From positions 1-64,000 of the forward strand of contig CAVGND010000003.1 in NCBI GenBank assembly GCA_963630555.1: DNA of 64,000 nucleotides, given 5' to 3'. Under the pieces are notes generated by a model. It ran no database searches, had not been told where the DNA came from, and saw only the letters and a list, made by a program, of their open reading frames with translations. This DNA is from CAVALG01 sp963630555 (GTDB lineage Bacteria; Bacillota; Clostridia; Oscillospirales; Acutalibacteraceae). The position numbers and the translations under genes were made by a program. This document shows positions 6,458-15,069 of this stretch, in pieces. How positions within the stretch are numbered: the first letter of the stretch is position 1; every line of letters starts with the position of its first letter.

Positions 6458-6501
6458 GTATGACTTGCATTATTATATTGAATTTTCACAGTTTGAAAAA
6501 T

Positions 6502-6590
6502 TGGCGGAGAGAGTGGGATTCGAACCCACGGTACCCGGAGGTACGACGGTTTTCAAGACCGTTCCGTTATGACCGCTTCGGTATCTCTCC
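6502..6590 (-). tRNA. tRNA-Ser (TGA)
   Basis: Serine tRNA with acceptor GGAGAGA and TCTCTCC, anticodon loop CTTGAAA (TGA), long variable arm, T-loop GGTTCGAATCC, encoded CCA. Confidence 0.95.
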
Positions 6591-6608
6591 GTAAATATCT
6601 GCCCAAAT

Positions 6609-6637
6609 ATATTAGCATAAATACCGCCTGCTGTCAA
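6609..6637 (-). promoter_or_regulatory. Promoter of the tRNA-Ser cluster
   Basis: Reading leftward: TTGACA, 17-bp spacer, TAATAT, about 18 bp before tRNA-Ser(TGA). Confidence 0.6.
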
Positions 6638-6699
6638 CCGCGAATTTCAAATTTTTTAAAAGCGTTTTCCCCAAGCGGCGACGTATGGCAAAAAATGTG

Positions 6700-6728
6700 T
6701 TGATAAAATATTAAAAGTATGCTAAAAT
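6700..6728 (+). promoter_or_regulatory. Promoter of the first glutamine synthetase gene
   Basis: TTGATA, 17-bp spacer, TAAAAT, giving a leader of about 70 bases. A short repeat (CTGTCGCACGGTGACAG) lies in the leader. Confidence 0.5.
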
Positions 6729-6803
6729 TTGATGTATTAACAGTATTAATATGATCTGTCGCACGGTGACAGAATGTTCAAAACAAGGAAGGGGTGCGTC
6801 CGA

Positions 6804-8885
6804 ATGAATGTAACAAAGAATTTCGGCGTAAATGTTTTTGACGAAGATATAATGCGGCAGCGTTTGCCGGACGATGTATTTGAAACTTTGCAGCGCACAC
6901 GCCGTGACGGGCGTTCGCTTAATTTAGGGGTGGCAAACATTGTTGCCGCGGCAATGAAAGATTGGGCGCTTGAAAAAGGCGCAACCCATTTTACGCACTG
7001 GTTCCAGCCTCTTACCGGTATTACCGCCGAAAAACACGACAGTTTTATTTTGCCCACCAAAGACGGGCGCGTGATAATGGAATTTTCGGGCAAAGAACTT
7101 ATACAGGGCGAACCCGACGCATCGTCTTTCCCGTCCGGAGGATTAAGAGCGACGTTTGAGGCTCGCGGTTACACGGCATGGGATCCGACCGCTTATGCTT
7201 TTATTAAGGACAGCACCCTGTGCATACCTACCGTTTTTTGCTCGTACGGGGGCGAAGCGCTTGACCAGAAAACGCCGCTTTTGCGCAGTATGCAGGCGAT
7301 AAACAAGCAGGCAATGCGTGTTTTGGCACTGTTCGGCAATGAAAATGTCAAATCGGTTAAAACCACGGTGGGGCCCGAACAGGAATATTTTCTTATAGAC
7401 GAGGGCGTATATAAAAAGCGCAAAGATCTGATATACACGGGGCGCACACTTTTCGGTGCGCGTCCTCCCAAAGGTCAGGAACTTGACGATCACTATTTCG
7501 GAATAATTAAGCCGCGCGTTAAAGAATATATGAAAGACCTTGACGAGGAGTTGTGGAAATTAGGCGTTCTTGCCAAGACCGAACACAATGAGGTTGCGCC
7601 CGCACAGCACGAACTGGCACCTGTATTTACAACCACCAACATAGCGGCAGACCACAATCAACTGACTATGGAAATTATGCAAAAAGTTGCACGGCGGCAC
7701 GGTATGGTATGCCTGCTGCACGAAAAACCGTTCGCAGGCGTAAACGGAAGCGGAAAACACAACAACTGGTCGCTTTCGACAGACGACGGCGTCAACCTGC
7801 TTGAACCGGGCGATACACCATATGAAAACGCACAGTTTTTGCTGTTCCTTTGTGCCGTTATTAAGGCGGTTGATGATTATCAGGATCTGCTGCGTGTTTC
7901 CGTAGCCTCTGCCGGAAATGACCACCGTTTGGGCGCAAATGAGGCGCCTCCCGCGATAGTTTCGATGTTTTTGGGCAGTGAACTTTCGGAAATATTGGAC
8001 ACAATCGAGAACGGCGGCACCTGCCTTGCAAAAGAAAAAGAAATTTTGCGCATAGGCGTGCACACCCTGCCCAAATTCCCAAAAGACACAACCGACCGTA
8101 ACCGCACTTCCCCGTTTGCGTTTACCGGAAATAAATTTGAGTTCAGAATGCTCGGTTCGGCTTCGTCGGTTTCGGCCACCAACACCGTTATAAACACGGC
8201 GGTTGCCGAAGAACTTCGCCAATTTGCCGATCGACTTGAAGCCGCTCGGGATTTCAGCGAAGAACTGCACGAACTTATAAAGCAGGTAATAACCGAACAC
8301 AAGCGGATAATATTCAACGGTAATGGATATGACGATGCGTGGGTCAAAGAAGCCGAAGGGCGCGGACTGCTCAATCTTAAATCGACGCCCGACTGCATGC
8401 CTTACTACCTGCACAAAAAGAATATTGACCTGTTTACTTCGCATAAGGTATATACCGAAACGGAAATGCGCGCGCGTTATGAAATTATACTTGAAAGTTA
8501 TGTTAAAATAATCAACATAGAAGCGCTTGCAATGATTGATATGGTAGGTAAAGATATATTGCCTGCCGTAAGCAGGTATTCGAAATCGTTGGCTGAAACC
8601 GCCGCGATAAAAAACTCGCTCGGCGCGGAAAATGTTTATGAAACCGAAACTCTCGGCAAAATCAGCGCACTTACCACGGCTGCATACCGCTCGCTTACCA
8701 AACTTGAAGAAAACGCCGCAGCGTCGCCGGTAAGCGATTCCGAAAAGACGGCTTTATATTATAAAGACAATATTCTTGCGGTTATGAACGAACTGCGTGA
8801 TTCCATCGATAAACTTGAATCCATGGTTGACGCTAAGTTTTGGCCGTATCCGTCATACGGCGAACTCTTATTCAGCATATGCTGA
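6804..8885 (+). CDS. glnN: Glutamine synthetase type III (first copy)
   Basis: A 693-residue cytoplasmic enzyme that joins ammonia to glutamate using ATP. GS-III hallmarks in order: THFTHWFQPLTGITAEKHDS (about 61-80), GPEQEYF (191-197), EHNEVAPAQHE (261-271), VNGSGKHNNWS (314-324), HRLGANEAPP (375-384) and NRTSPFAFTGNKFEFR (434-449). A C-terminal GS-III-specific domain follows. The length is normal for the family. The ATG at 6804 is chosen since AAGGAAGGGG precedes it; the frame is open for ten more codons. It is a monocistronic-looking gene with its own promoter. A second GS-III lies at 15070-17166 on the opposite strand, with an ammonium transporter and asnB. Confidence 0.95.
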   Translation: MNVTKNFGVNVFDEDIMRQRLPDDVFETLQRTRRDGRSLNLGVANIVAAAMKDWALEKGATHFTHWFQPLTGITAEKHDSFILPTKDGRVIMEFSGKELIQGEPDASSFPSGGLRATFEARGYTAWDPTAYAFIKDSTLCIPTVFCSYGGEALDQKTPLLRSMQAINKQAMRVLALFGNENVKSVKTTVGPEQEYFLIDEGVYKKRKDLIYTGRTLFGARPPKGQELDDHYFGIIKPRVKEYMKDLDEELWKLGVLAKTEHNEVAPAQHELAPVFTTTNIAADHNQLTMEIMQKVARRHGMVCLLHEKPFAGVNGSGKHNNWSLSTDDGVNLLEPGDTPYENAQFLLFLCAVIKAVDDYQDLLRVSVASAGNDHRLGANEAPPAIVSMFLGSELSEILDTIENGGTCLAKEKEILRIGVHTLPKFPKDTTDRNRTSPFAFTGNKFEFRMLGSASSVSATNTVINTAVAEELRQFADRLEAARDFSEELHELIKQVITEHKRIIFNGNGYDDAWVKEAEGRGLLNLKSTPDCMPYYLHKKNIDLFTSHKVYTETEMRARYEIILESYVKIINIEALAMIDMVGKDILPAVSRYSKSLAETAAIKNSLGAENVYETETLGKISALTTAAYRSLTKLEENAAASPVSDSEKTALYYKDNILAVMNELRDSIDKLESMVDAKFWPYPSYGELLFSIC

Positions 8886-8933
8886 TCATACCCGGTCAAG
8901 AAAATTATTTATAAAAACAAGGAGTTGATTTCT

Positions 8934-8954
8934 GTGGACCCGCTTCCCCCATAA
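8934..8954 (+). CDS. Candidate leader peptide MDPLPP upstream of the CNNM/CorC gene
   Basis: A strong ribosome binding site (AAGGAG) stands nine bases before GTG GAC CCG CTT CCC CCA TAA, a six-codon ORF (fMet-Asp-Pro-Leu-Pro-Pro) ending 86 bases before the CNNM/CorC gene. Asp/Pro-rich nascent chains destabilise ribosomes at low Mg2+, which is how the MgtL leader controls mgtA in Salmonella. CorC/CNNM proteins are linked to Mg2+ transport, so this ORF could be a Mg2+-sensing leader. A weak hairpin (CCAT, AACGG, ATGG) and a run of six T follow the stop. The RBS of the main gene lies in a small hairpin (CCTTTCGGAGG). Regulation is inference. Confidence 0.5.
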   Translation: MDPLPP

Positions 8955-9040
8955 CGGATGGCTGATTTTTTGATATTTTATTAAACAAATCAATGTTTCG
9001 GGAACGGAACGGCGATCCTTTCGGAGGTTAATTTAAACAA

Positions 9041-10369
9041 ATGTTAAAACAACTGTTGTTACAGCTAATACTTATTTTCTTCAATGCATTTTTTGCGGCA
9101 ACCGAGATAGCGGTAATATCCGTAAACGAAAAAAAGGTGCGTGCCCTGGCTGAAGACGGCGATAAAAAAGCAAAAAAAATGCTGCGCATCATCGAACGCC
9201 CGACAAGGTTTTTATCCACGATACAAATCGGTATAACCCTTGCGGGATTTCTCGGTTCGGCTTTTGCGGCGGATAATTTTGCCGAAAGTTTTGCGGATTA
9301 TCTGATACGCGTATTTCATATTTCAGCCGATCACGCCGCCACCGTCAATACTGTATCGGTTATAGTTATCACCATTATACTGTCGTATTTTACACTTATA
9401 TTGGGCGAACTTGTCCCTAAACGCATCGCCATGAAACACAAAGAAAAATTTGCCAACGGTGTTTGCGGAATAATCACCTTTTTATCAAGGCTTTTAAGCC
9501 CGATAATATGGTTTTTAACCGTTTCCACAAATGCGGTGCTGCGCCTTATAGGAATTGACCCTAAAGAAAAAGAAGAACCGGTATCCGAAGAAGATATTGT
9601 TTTAATGCTTGACGCAGGCGCGGATGAGGGTTCACTTAAAGAGGATGACATCGAATACATAAAAAATGTATTTAAACTTGACAATTTAACGGCTGAAAAT
9701 GTTATGACGCCGAGAAAATCGCTTGTTTCGGTTTCGCTTGACAGCAGCGACGCGGAAATAATGGAGGTAATTGAAAAAGAGGGCTATTCGAGAATACCCG
9801 TGTTCGACACTCAGATTGACCACATTATAGGCGTTTTGCACACAAGGGACTACCTGCTTAACCGTGCCAAGCCCGATTTTAATCTGAAAAACATTCTCCA
9901 CGACCCCGAATTCGTGCCCGAAACGGTAAGCCTTGATTCACTGTTCAAAGATATGCAAACGAGCCATACGCACCTTGTGGTTGTTGTAAATGAGTTCGGC
10001 GAAACCGCCGGAATTGTTACAATGGAGGATATTCTTGAAGAATTCGTCGGCGAAATATGGGACGAACGCGATGAAGAGATAACCGAGTTTTTAAAGACGG
10101 GTGAGAACACTTACCGCGTGCTTTCAACAGCGTCCATTGAAGATTTCAAAGACTTTTTCGCGCTTGACGAAGATGAAGATATAGATGATATTGACGCAAC
10201 AACGGTAAACGGTTGGCTTACCGAAATGATAGGCTCAATACCCGAAGTCGGATACACGGTGGAATACAAAAATCTTAAAATAACCGTAACCAAGGCTGAC
10301 GATTATATGACCAAAGAAATAACGGTTGAGGTTGGGCAGACGCAGGACTCGGAAGATGAAGATAAATAA
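9041..10369 (+). CDS. CNNM/CorC (HlyC) family transporter with CBS domains
   Basis: A 442-residue membrane protein. The N-terminal CNNM (DUF21) domain has about four hydrophobic segments, starting LLLQLILIFFNAFFAATEIA, with the motif ATRFLSTIQIGITLAGFLGS-like PTRFLSTIQIGITLAGFLGS near residue 60. Two CBS domains follow (VMTPRKSLVSVSL and MEDILEEFVGEIWDERDEEI), then a C-terminal CorC_HlyC domain (about 355-430). Members include the Bacillus Mg2+ efflux protein MpfA and Salmonella CorC; the old haemolysin label is unlikely to describe its role. CGGAGG precedes the ATG and may be masked by a small hairpin. The upstream MDPLPP ORF suggests control by Mg2+. A terminator follows closely, so the gene stands alone. 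Confidence 0.88.
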   Translation: MLKQLLLQLILIFFNAFFAATEIAVISVNEKKVRALAEDGDKKAKKMLRIIERPTRFLSTIQIGITLAGFLGSAFAADNFAESFADYLIRVFHISADHAATVNTVSVIVITIILSYFTLILGELVPKRIAMKHKEKFANGVCGIITFLSRLLSPIIWFLTVSTNAVLRLIGIDPKEKEEPVSEEDIVLMLDAGADEGSLKEDDIEYIKNVFKLDNLTAENVMTPRKSLVSVSLDSSDAEIMEVIEKEGYSRIPVFDTQIDHIIGVLHTRDYLLNRAKPDFNLKNILHDPEFVPETVSLDSLFKDMQTSHTHLVVVVNEFGETAGIVTMEDILEEFVGEIWDERDEEITEFLKTGENTYRVLSTASIEDFKDFFALDEDEDIDDIDATTVNGWLTEMIGSIPEVGYTVEYKNLKITVTKADDYMTKEITVEVGQTQDSEDEDK

Positions 10370-10383
10370 AATATATTGAACGG

Positions 10384-10425
10384 CAACCGCCGGCGGCAAT
10401 ACCGTCGGCGGTTGTTGTTTTTTTG
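10384..10425 (+). terminator. Terminator after the CNNM/CorC gene
   Basis: CAACCGCCG and CGGCGGTTG form a 9-bp stem, followed by a T-rich run. It lies between convergent genes and may serve only the plus strand. Confidence 0.75.
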
Positions 10426-10435
10426 CAAATGCAGG

Positions 10436-11188
10436 TTATTTTTTCACCTGGGTGCCGTCGTGCAGAATTTCATAATTATCCTTATATATAAGGTTCTCAA
10501 TAAGCACAAACTCATACCCCTTATCCTGCAGGGTTTTAAGGATTGTCGGTAACGCTTCGGGCGTATATTTTGCATCATTGTGGCAAAGTATAATCGAGCC
10601 GTTCTGCGCCTTATTTATGACCCTTTCGGCTATGCTTTGAACGCTCGCACTGTCCTGCCAGTCAAGCGAATCCACGCTCCATTGTATCGTTTGCATATCT
10701 ATGCTTTGCGCCGCTTCGATTACCGTATTGTTATAATCGCCGTACGGCGGGCGGAAAAGTTTGGGCGTCCTGCCCGTAACGGCGGCGATTTTTTCGTTAC
10801 ATACCGAAAGTTCCTTAACCATCTGCTCTTTTGAAAGCCGCGTCATATACGGGTGTGTTGCCGAATGATTTTCGACACGGTGACCCGCCGCCGCAAGTTT
10901 TGCTACCTCGTCCGGGTATTTATCCACCCAACCGCCGACCACAAAAAAGGTTGCCGGCACTTTATATTCGCCGAGTATGGAAATCAGTTTATCGGTATCG
11001 TCGGCACCCCACGCCGCGTCAAATGAAATTGCAACCTGTTTTTTGTCGGTCTGCACGCCGTATACAGGCAATTTTTTGCCGCCGTCCGTTGCCAGGGCAC
11101 TTATACCCAGCGTTGCGCAGACAAACAGAGCCGCTGCTGCAACATAAGCCGTTATAAGTTGCTTTTTTGTTATTATCCAACACTTCAT
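10436..11188 (-). CDS. Polysaccharide deacetylase (PdaB/NodB-like)
   Basis: A 250-residue exported or membrane-anchored protein: a positively charged start (MKCWIITKKQ) and one hydrophobic segment (about 10-32), then a NodB-fold catalytic domain. Visible motifs are ISFDAAWGADD (catalytic Asp and metal-binding Asp), HSATHPYM (the two metal-binding His), RPPYGDYN and HN at ILCHND. The order matches PdaB-type sporulation deacetylases of Firmicutes, which act on peptidoglycan or cortex sugars. The start is placed at 11188 because GGAAGG lies upstream and the protein then begins with its signal anchor; the further open frame upstream runs through A/T-rich non-coding DNA. It follows asnB after a terminator, so it has its own transcript. 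Confidence 0.8.
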   Translation of the reverse strand: MKCWIITKKQLITAYVAAAALFVCATLGISALATDGGKKLPVYGVQTDKKQVAISFDAAWGADDTDKLISILGEYKVPATFFVVGGWVDKYPDEVAKLAAAGHRVENHSATHPYMTRLSKEQMVKELSVCNEKIAAVTGRTPKLFRPPYGDYNNTVIEAAQSIDMQTIQWSVDSLDWQDSASVQSIAERVINKAQNGSIILCHNDAKYTPEALPTILKTLQDKGYEFVLIENLIYKDNYEILHDGTQVKK

Positions 11189-11390
11189 ATTATGACCATT
11201 CCTTCCCGCTGCGCGCAAAGGGTGCAGGCAGCCTAACCGCTGCCGCAACGCTACCCGCGCTTTTCGCCTGCCGAACAAACGGCAAAGGCGTTTTAATATT
11301 TTAGTTTGGAAGGTCTGACGGGCTGAGCGGATATAACTCAACCCAACCACCCATACAATAATATGTATGGCTGTATGTCCCATATTATAG

Positions 11391-11421
11391 AAAAATTCCG
11401 CTGCCCGACGGGCAACGGAAT
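11391..11421 (-). terminator. Terminator after asnB
   Basis: ATTCCGTTGCCC and GGGCAGCGGAAT (minus strand) form a 12-bp stem with one G-T pair and are followed by a T run, six bases beyond the asnB stop. Confidence 0.8.
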
Positions 11422-11426
11422 TCAAA

Positions 11427-13004
11427 TTATTTACCGCTGTCGCCGTAGTTTGACAGCACCCTTGCGGACGGGTCGTTTACGTCGCAGCCCTTCCAGCTCT
11501 TGTTCGGCATCCAGAAATCTTTAATCATTCCTGCCTGACCGGGATAATATTTTTCAAATATTTCTCTGTAAAGCAGTGATTCCTTGGTGAACGGAGCGGC
11601 GTAACTGTATTTTTTGCACTTTTGCTCAAACTCGGACTCGGTATATTTTTCTTCGGCGTACTCTTTAAGGTAATCAACCATCGAGTGACCCACCGCATCG
11701 GAAAACGCGGCTTTTTCACGGTACAGGATATCGTGCGGCAGATAGTCGCCCTCAAAGGCGCGGCGAAGCAGATATTTACCTTTACCGTAGGTGTTGAGTT
11801 TCTTTTCGGGGTCGACCGACATAACATATTTAACAAAATCAAGGTCGCCGAACGGTACGCGCGCCTCAAGCGAATTTACCGAAATGCAGCGGTCGGCACG
11901 CAGGACATCATACATATGCAGTTCCCTTACGCGCTTTTGGGACTCTTTTTGGAACTCCTCTGCCGACGGCGCAAAATCGGTATATTTATATCCGAAAAGT
12001 TCGTCCGATATCTCGCCCGTAAGTAGCACGCGGATATCGGTGTTTTCATGTATCCATTTGCAAAGCAGGTACATACCCATACTTGCGCGTATAGTGGTGA
12101 TATCGAAAGTACCGAGCATCGCTATGACTTCTTCCAAAGAAGTAAGCACCTGTTCTTTGGTCATTATAACCTCGGTATGGTCGCTGCCGATATAATCCGC
12201 AACCTGTTTGGCATATTTAAGGTCAATTGCGTCCCCGCTCATACCTATGGCAAAAGTGCGGATAGGCTTTTGGGACCTTTTTTGCGCTATGGCACACACA
12301 AGAGACGAATCCAATCCGCCCGAAAGCAGGAAGCCTACCTTTGCATCGGCTACCAGGCGTTTATCCACACCTGCAACCAATTTATCGTGAATGTTCCTGC
12401 AAACGGTATCCAAATCGTCATGGCAAACCTTATCTACCGCCGCAATATCACGGTAGCAAACAAACTTGCCGCCTTTATAATAATGCCCGGGAGGGAACGG
12501 CATAATTTTTTTGCAAAGACCGACAAGGTTTTTCGGTTCGCTTGCAAAAACTATCGCATCTTTTTTATCATAGCCGTAGTAAAGCGGACGAATACCTATC
12601 GGGTCGCGGGCGGCGATAAATTCTTTAGCCTCGCCGTCATATATTATCATGGCAAACTCAGCGTCCAGCATTGCGAACATATCGGTGCCGTACTCGCGAT
12701 ACATAGGCAAAAGTATCTCGCAGTCCGAGCCGCTTTTAAACTCATATTTTTTTGCAAGTTCCGTCTTGATTTTTTCAAACCCGTATATTTCGCCGTTGCA
12801 AACCGCATAACTGTCGCCCAGACGGAAAGGCTGCATCCCTTCGGGGGTCAGCCCCATAATTGCAAGGCGGTGAAACCCTAAAATGCCGCTGCCCGTATCA
12901 ACAATCCTGCTGTCGTCCGGACCGCGTGATACGGTTTTTAAAAATCCTTTTTTAAATTCTTCAATCGCTGCTGCTTTATCGCAATAACCCATAATTGAAC
13001 ACAT
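11427..13004 (-). CDS. asnB: Asparagine synthase B (glutamine-hydrolysing)
   Basis: A 525-residue cytoplasmic enzyme that converts aspartate, glutamine and ATP to asparagine. The mature N-terminal Cys2 nucleophile is present (MCSIMGY), with the class II amidotransferase domain over residues 2-190 (GFHRLAIMG, VCNGEIYG, GSDCEILLP). The ATP-pyrophosphatase loop is FLLSGGLDSSLV (about 225-236). LLTGEISDELFGY and the arginine-rich SLEARVPF motif complete the synthetase domain. GGAGG lies upstream of the ATG. It follows a T-box leader with an Asn specifier codon, so it should be induced when uncharged tRNA-Asn builds up. Upstream on the same strand are the Amt-PII fusion and a glutamine synthetase, which feed it glutamine. 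Confidence 0.95.
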   Translation of the reverse strand: MCSIMGYCDKAAAIEEFKKGFLKTVSRGPDDSRIVDTGSGILGFHRLAIMGLTPEGMQPFRLGDSYAVCNGEIYGFEKIKTELAKKYEFKSGSDCEILLPMYREYGTDMFAMLDAEFAMIIYDGEAKEFIAARDPIGIRPLYYGYDKKDAIVFASEPKNLVGLCKKIMPFPPGHYYKGGKFVCYRDIAAVDKVCHDDLDTVCRNIHDKLVAGVDKRLVADAKVGFLLSGGLDSSLVCAIAQKRSQKPIRTFAIGMSGDAIDLKYAKQVADYIGSDHTEVIMTKEQVLTSLEEVIAMLGTFDITTIRASMGMYLLCKWIHENTDIRVLLTGEISDELFGYKYTDFAPSAEEFQKESQKRVRELHMYDVLRADRCISVNSLEARVPFGDLDFVKYVMSVDPEKKLNTYGKGKYLLRRAFEGDYLPHDILYREKAAFSDAVGHSMVDYLKEYAEEKYTESEFEQKCKKYSYAAPFTKESLLYREIFEKYYPGQAGMIKDFWMPNKSWKGCDVNDPSARVLSNYGDSGK

Positions 13005-13039
13005 AATAAATTCCTCCGATATATTTCAGCTTTCAATAG

Positions 13040-13262
13040 GGCAAGCGCTGTAGCTCGCGGTACCACCTATCTTTTTTCTTCATTCGGCCTCATTTCCATG
13101 TAAGGCTTATCCCCTGTAACGGTGGGTTTCCGGCTTCCCTACTGCGGCTTATTTGCCTTTTCGGGTTGCGGCTTGTCGGGTGTTATTCACCGTATCCGAC
13201 GTATGCGGCTCACACCGTTCCGCACTCGCTTTGACTGTTAAAATACGGTTACTTCTCCCGAC
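13040..13262 (-). promoter_or_regulatory. T-box leader, specifier AAC (Asn), controlling asnB
   Basis: The minus strand carries the T-box sequence AGGTGGTACCGCG (13057-13068 region). The stem I base pairs GTCGGG (13257-13262) with CCCGAC, the upper stem pairs ACCGTAT with ATACGGT, and the internal loop has the AGTA element on the left and GAATAACA on the right. The specifier is AAC at 13182-13184, followed by the expected purine. The antiterminator stem is closed by ATAGG and CCTAT. Unusually, I see no terminator stem with a T run between the T-box and the asnB ribosome binding site; only a weak CAGC...GCTG pairing follows. Confidence 0.92.
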
Positions 13263-13332
13263 TCAAATGCTTTTATTACCCCCAAATGCGGGGCGCGGTA
13301 TTACGCCCGCGCTCCGCTTTTGCATTATCAAA

Positions 13333-15051
13333 TTATTCTACATCCTGAAGCGCGTCGTATCCCTCTTCACCGGTACGGACTTTTATAACGTTTTCAACAT
13401 CATAAACAAATATCTTACCGTCGCCGATGTGGCCTGTATAAAGGACTTTTTTGGCGGTATCAATAACGCTCTGAACAGGAACTTTTGAAACAACTATATC
13501 AACCTGAACCTTAGGCAGCAGATTGGTTTCAACCTGAACACCTCGGTAATATTCGGGTTTACCTTTCTGCTGACCGTAACCCATTACATGAGATACCGTC
13601 ATACCGGTAATACCGAGGGTGCTCATTGCGGCTTTAAGTGCATAGAGTTTCTCTTCTTTGCAAACTATCTCAATCTTTGTAAACTTAGGTGTGGTTCCGT
13701 CGCTGAAAGCGGGAACTTTCTTAACCGTAACCGCTTCGGCAACCGGTGTATCTCCCGTAACCGCAGGAACAGGTTCATCTTCACCGTCAACATATTCTTC
13801 GGGGACGGTTGCAAAGCCCGCGTATGCAGTAAGCAAGCCGTGTTCCGAAACATCAAGACCTGCGATTTCTTCTTCGGGCGTTACGCGCAGACCTATTGTA
13901 TGTTTAATTATAAAGAATACAATTGTGATAATAACAGCGACATATACGGCTACCGAAACAACGCCGAGAGTCTGAACGCCCAAAAAGTGCCATCCGCCGC
14001 CGTAAAAAAGCCCTTTTTCGGTAGTAACTCCCGTGGCGAACAGCCCCGTGAGTATTGTTCCGACCGAGCCGCAAACACCGTGAACCGATATCGCTCCCAC
14101 AGGGTCGTCAACCTTGGCTACTTTATCAAAGAACTCAACGGCAAGAACGATAAGGATGCCGAACACAACGCCCATTATTGCCGCGCCGAGCGGAGATATC
14201 GCGTCGCACCCTGCCGTTACGCCTACAAGACCCGCAAGAGCCGCATTATATGTCATAGAAACATCAGGCTTTTTATATCTTATCCAGGTAAAGATAAGGG
14301 TTGTGCAGCAGGCAACCGCGGCAGACATATTGGTGTTGAAGAAAATGCGTCCGGCTGATTTCACGGCAGCGTCGCTGTCCATTGCAACGGTTGAAGCGCC
14401 GTTGAAACCGAACCAGCAGAACCAAAGAATAAACACGCCGAGTGCGGCAAATGTAAGGTTGTGACCGAGTATTGCTCTCGGTTTGCCTTTTTTATCGTAT
14501 TTACCGATTCTGGGCCCTAAGTATGCCGCGCCGATCAGAGCGCATATACCGCCAACCATATGTACCGCGGTAGAACCCGCAAAATCGTGGAAACCGAGTT
14601 CGGCAAGCCAACCGCCGCCCCATATCCAGTGACCGGAAATAGGATAAATTATAAGCGAAATTGCAGCCGAATAAACACAGTAAGCACTGAATTTAGTTCT
14701 TTCCGCCATTGCGCCCGAAACTATTGTTGCAGAGGTTGCACAGAAAACGGTCTGGAAGATAGCATACGCCCAAAGCGGAACGCCTGCCGGCAATATGCTG
14801 CTGTAATCTTTACAAATCATCGGGTCGATCCACCCGAAAAGCGCCGTACCCGTGCCGAACATTATTCCGTAGCCGAAAAGCCAGAAACAAGGCGTGCCGA
14901 TACAGAAGTCCATAAGGTTTTTCATAAGGATGTTACCGGTATTTTTGGCTCTTGTAAAACCGGCTTCGCACATCGAGAAGCCCGCCTGCATAAAGAACAC
15001 CAACGCTGCACCGAGCAGCACCCATATTGTATTTACCGAACTTAAAGTCAT
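13333..15051 (-). CDS. Ammonium transporter fused to a PII signalling domain
   Basis: A 572-residue fusion. Residues 1-395 form an Amt channel with about eleven hydrophobic segments and the twin pore histidines at about H164 (DFAGSTAVH) and H324 (ISVHGVCG). After an acidic/proline linker, residues 457-566 form a complete PII domain (TKIEIVCKEEKLYALKAAMS, GITGMTVSHVMGYG, the T-loop, and GKIFVYDVENVIKVRTGEE). PII proteins sense ATP/ADP and 2-oxoglutarate, and GlnK plugs the Amt pore; here sensor and channel are joined. The uridylylated T-loop tyrosine (Tyr51 of E. coli GlnB) is a valine (about 507), so uridylylation is not expected. It is 18 bp downstream of a glutamine synthetase gene. Confidence 0.93.
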   Translation of the reverse strand: MTLSSVNTIWVLLGAALVFFMQAGFSMCEAGFTRAKNTGNILMKNLMDFCIGTPCFWLFGYGIMFGTGTALFGWIDPMICKDYSSILPAGVPLWAYAIFQTVFCATSATIVSGAMAERTKFSAYCVYSAAISLIIYPISGHWIWGGGWLAELGFHDFAGSTAVHMVGGICALIGAAYLGPRIGKYDKKGKPRAILGHNLTFAALGVFILWFCWFGFNGASTVAMDSDAAVKSAGRIFFNTNMSAAVACCTTLIFTWIRYKKPDVSMTYNAALAGLVGVTAGCDAISPLGAAIMGVVFGILIVLAVEFFDKVAKVDDPVGAISVHGVCGSVGTILTGLFATGVTTEKGLFYGGGWHFLGVQTLGVVSVAVYVAVIITIVFFIIKHTIGLRVTPEEEIAGLDVSEHGLLTAYAGFATVPEEYVDGEDEPVPAVTGDTPVAEAVTVKKVPAFSDGTTPKFTKIEIVCKEEKLYALKAAMSTLGITGMTVSHVMGYGQQKGKPEYYRGVQVETNLLPKVQVDIVVSKVPVQSVIDTAKKVLYTGHIGDGKIFVYDVENVIKVRTGEEGYDALQDVE

Positions 15052-15069
15052 TTTTTATCCCCCCAATTT

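Noticed and set aside
7143..8444. Long minus-strand frames opposite the first glutamine synthetase
   Set aside because: They are antisense shadows of a strongly conserved gene, without RBS or domain support.
9041..10369. Haemolysin annotation for the CNNM/CorC protein
   Set aside because: The domain order is that of Mg2+-linked CNNM/CorC transporters; there is no toxin feature.
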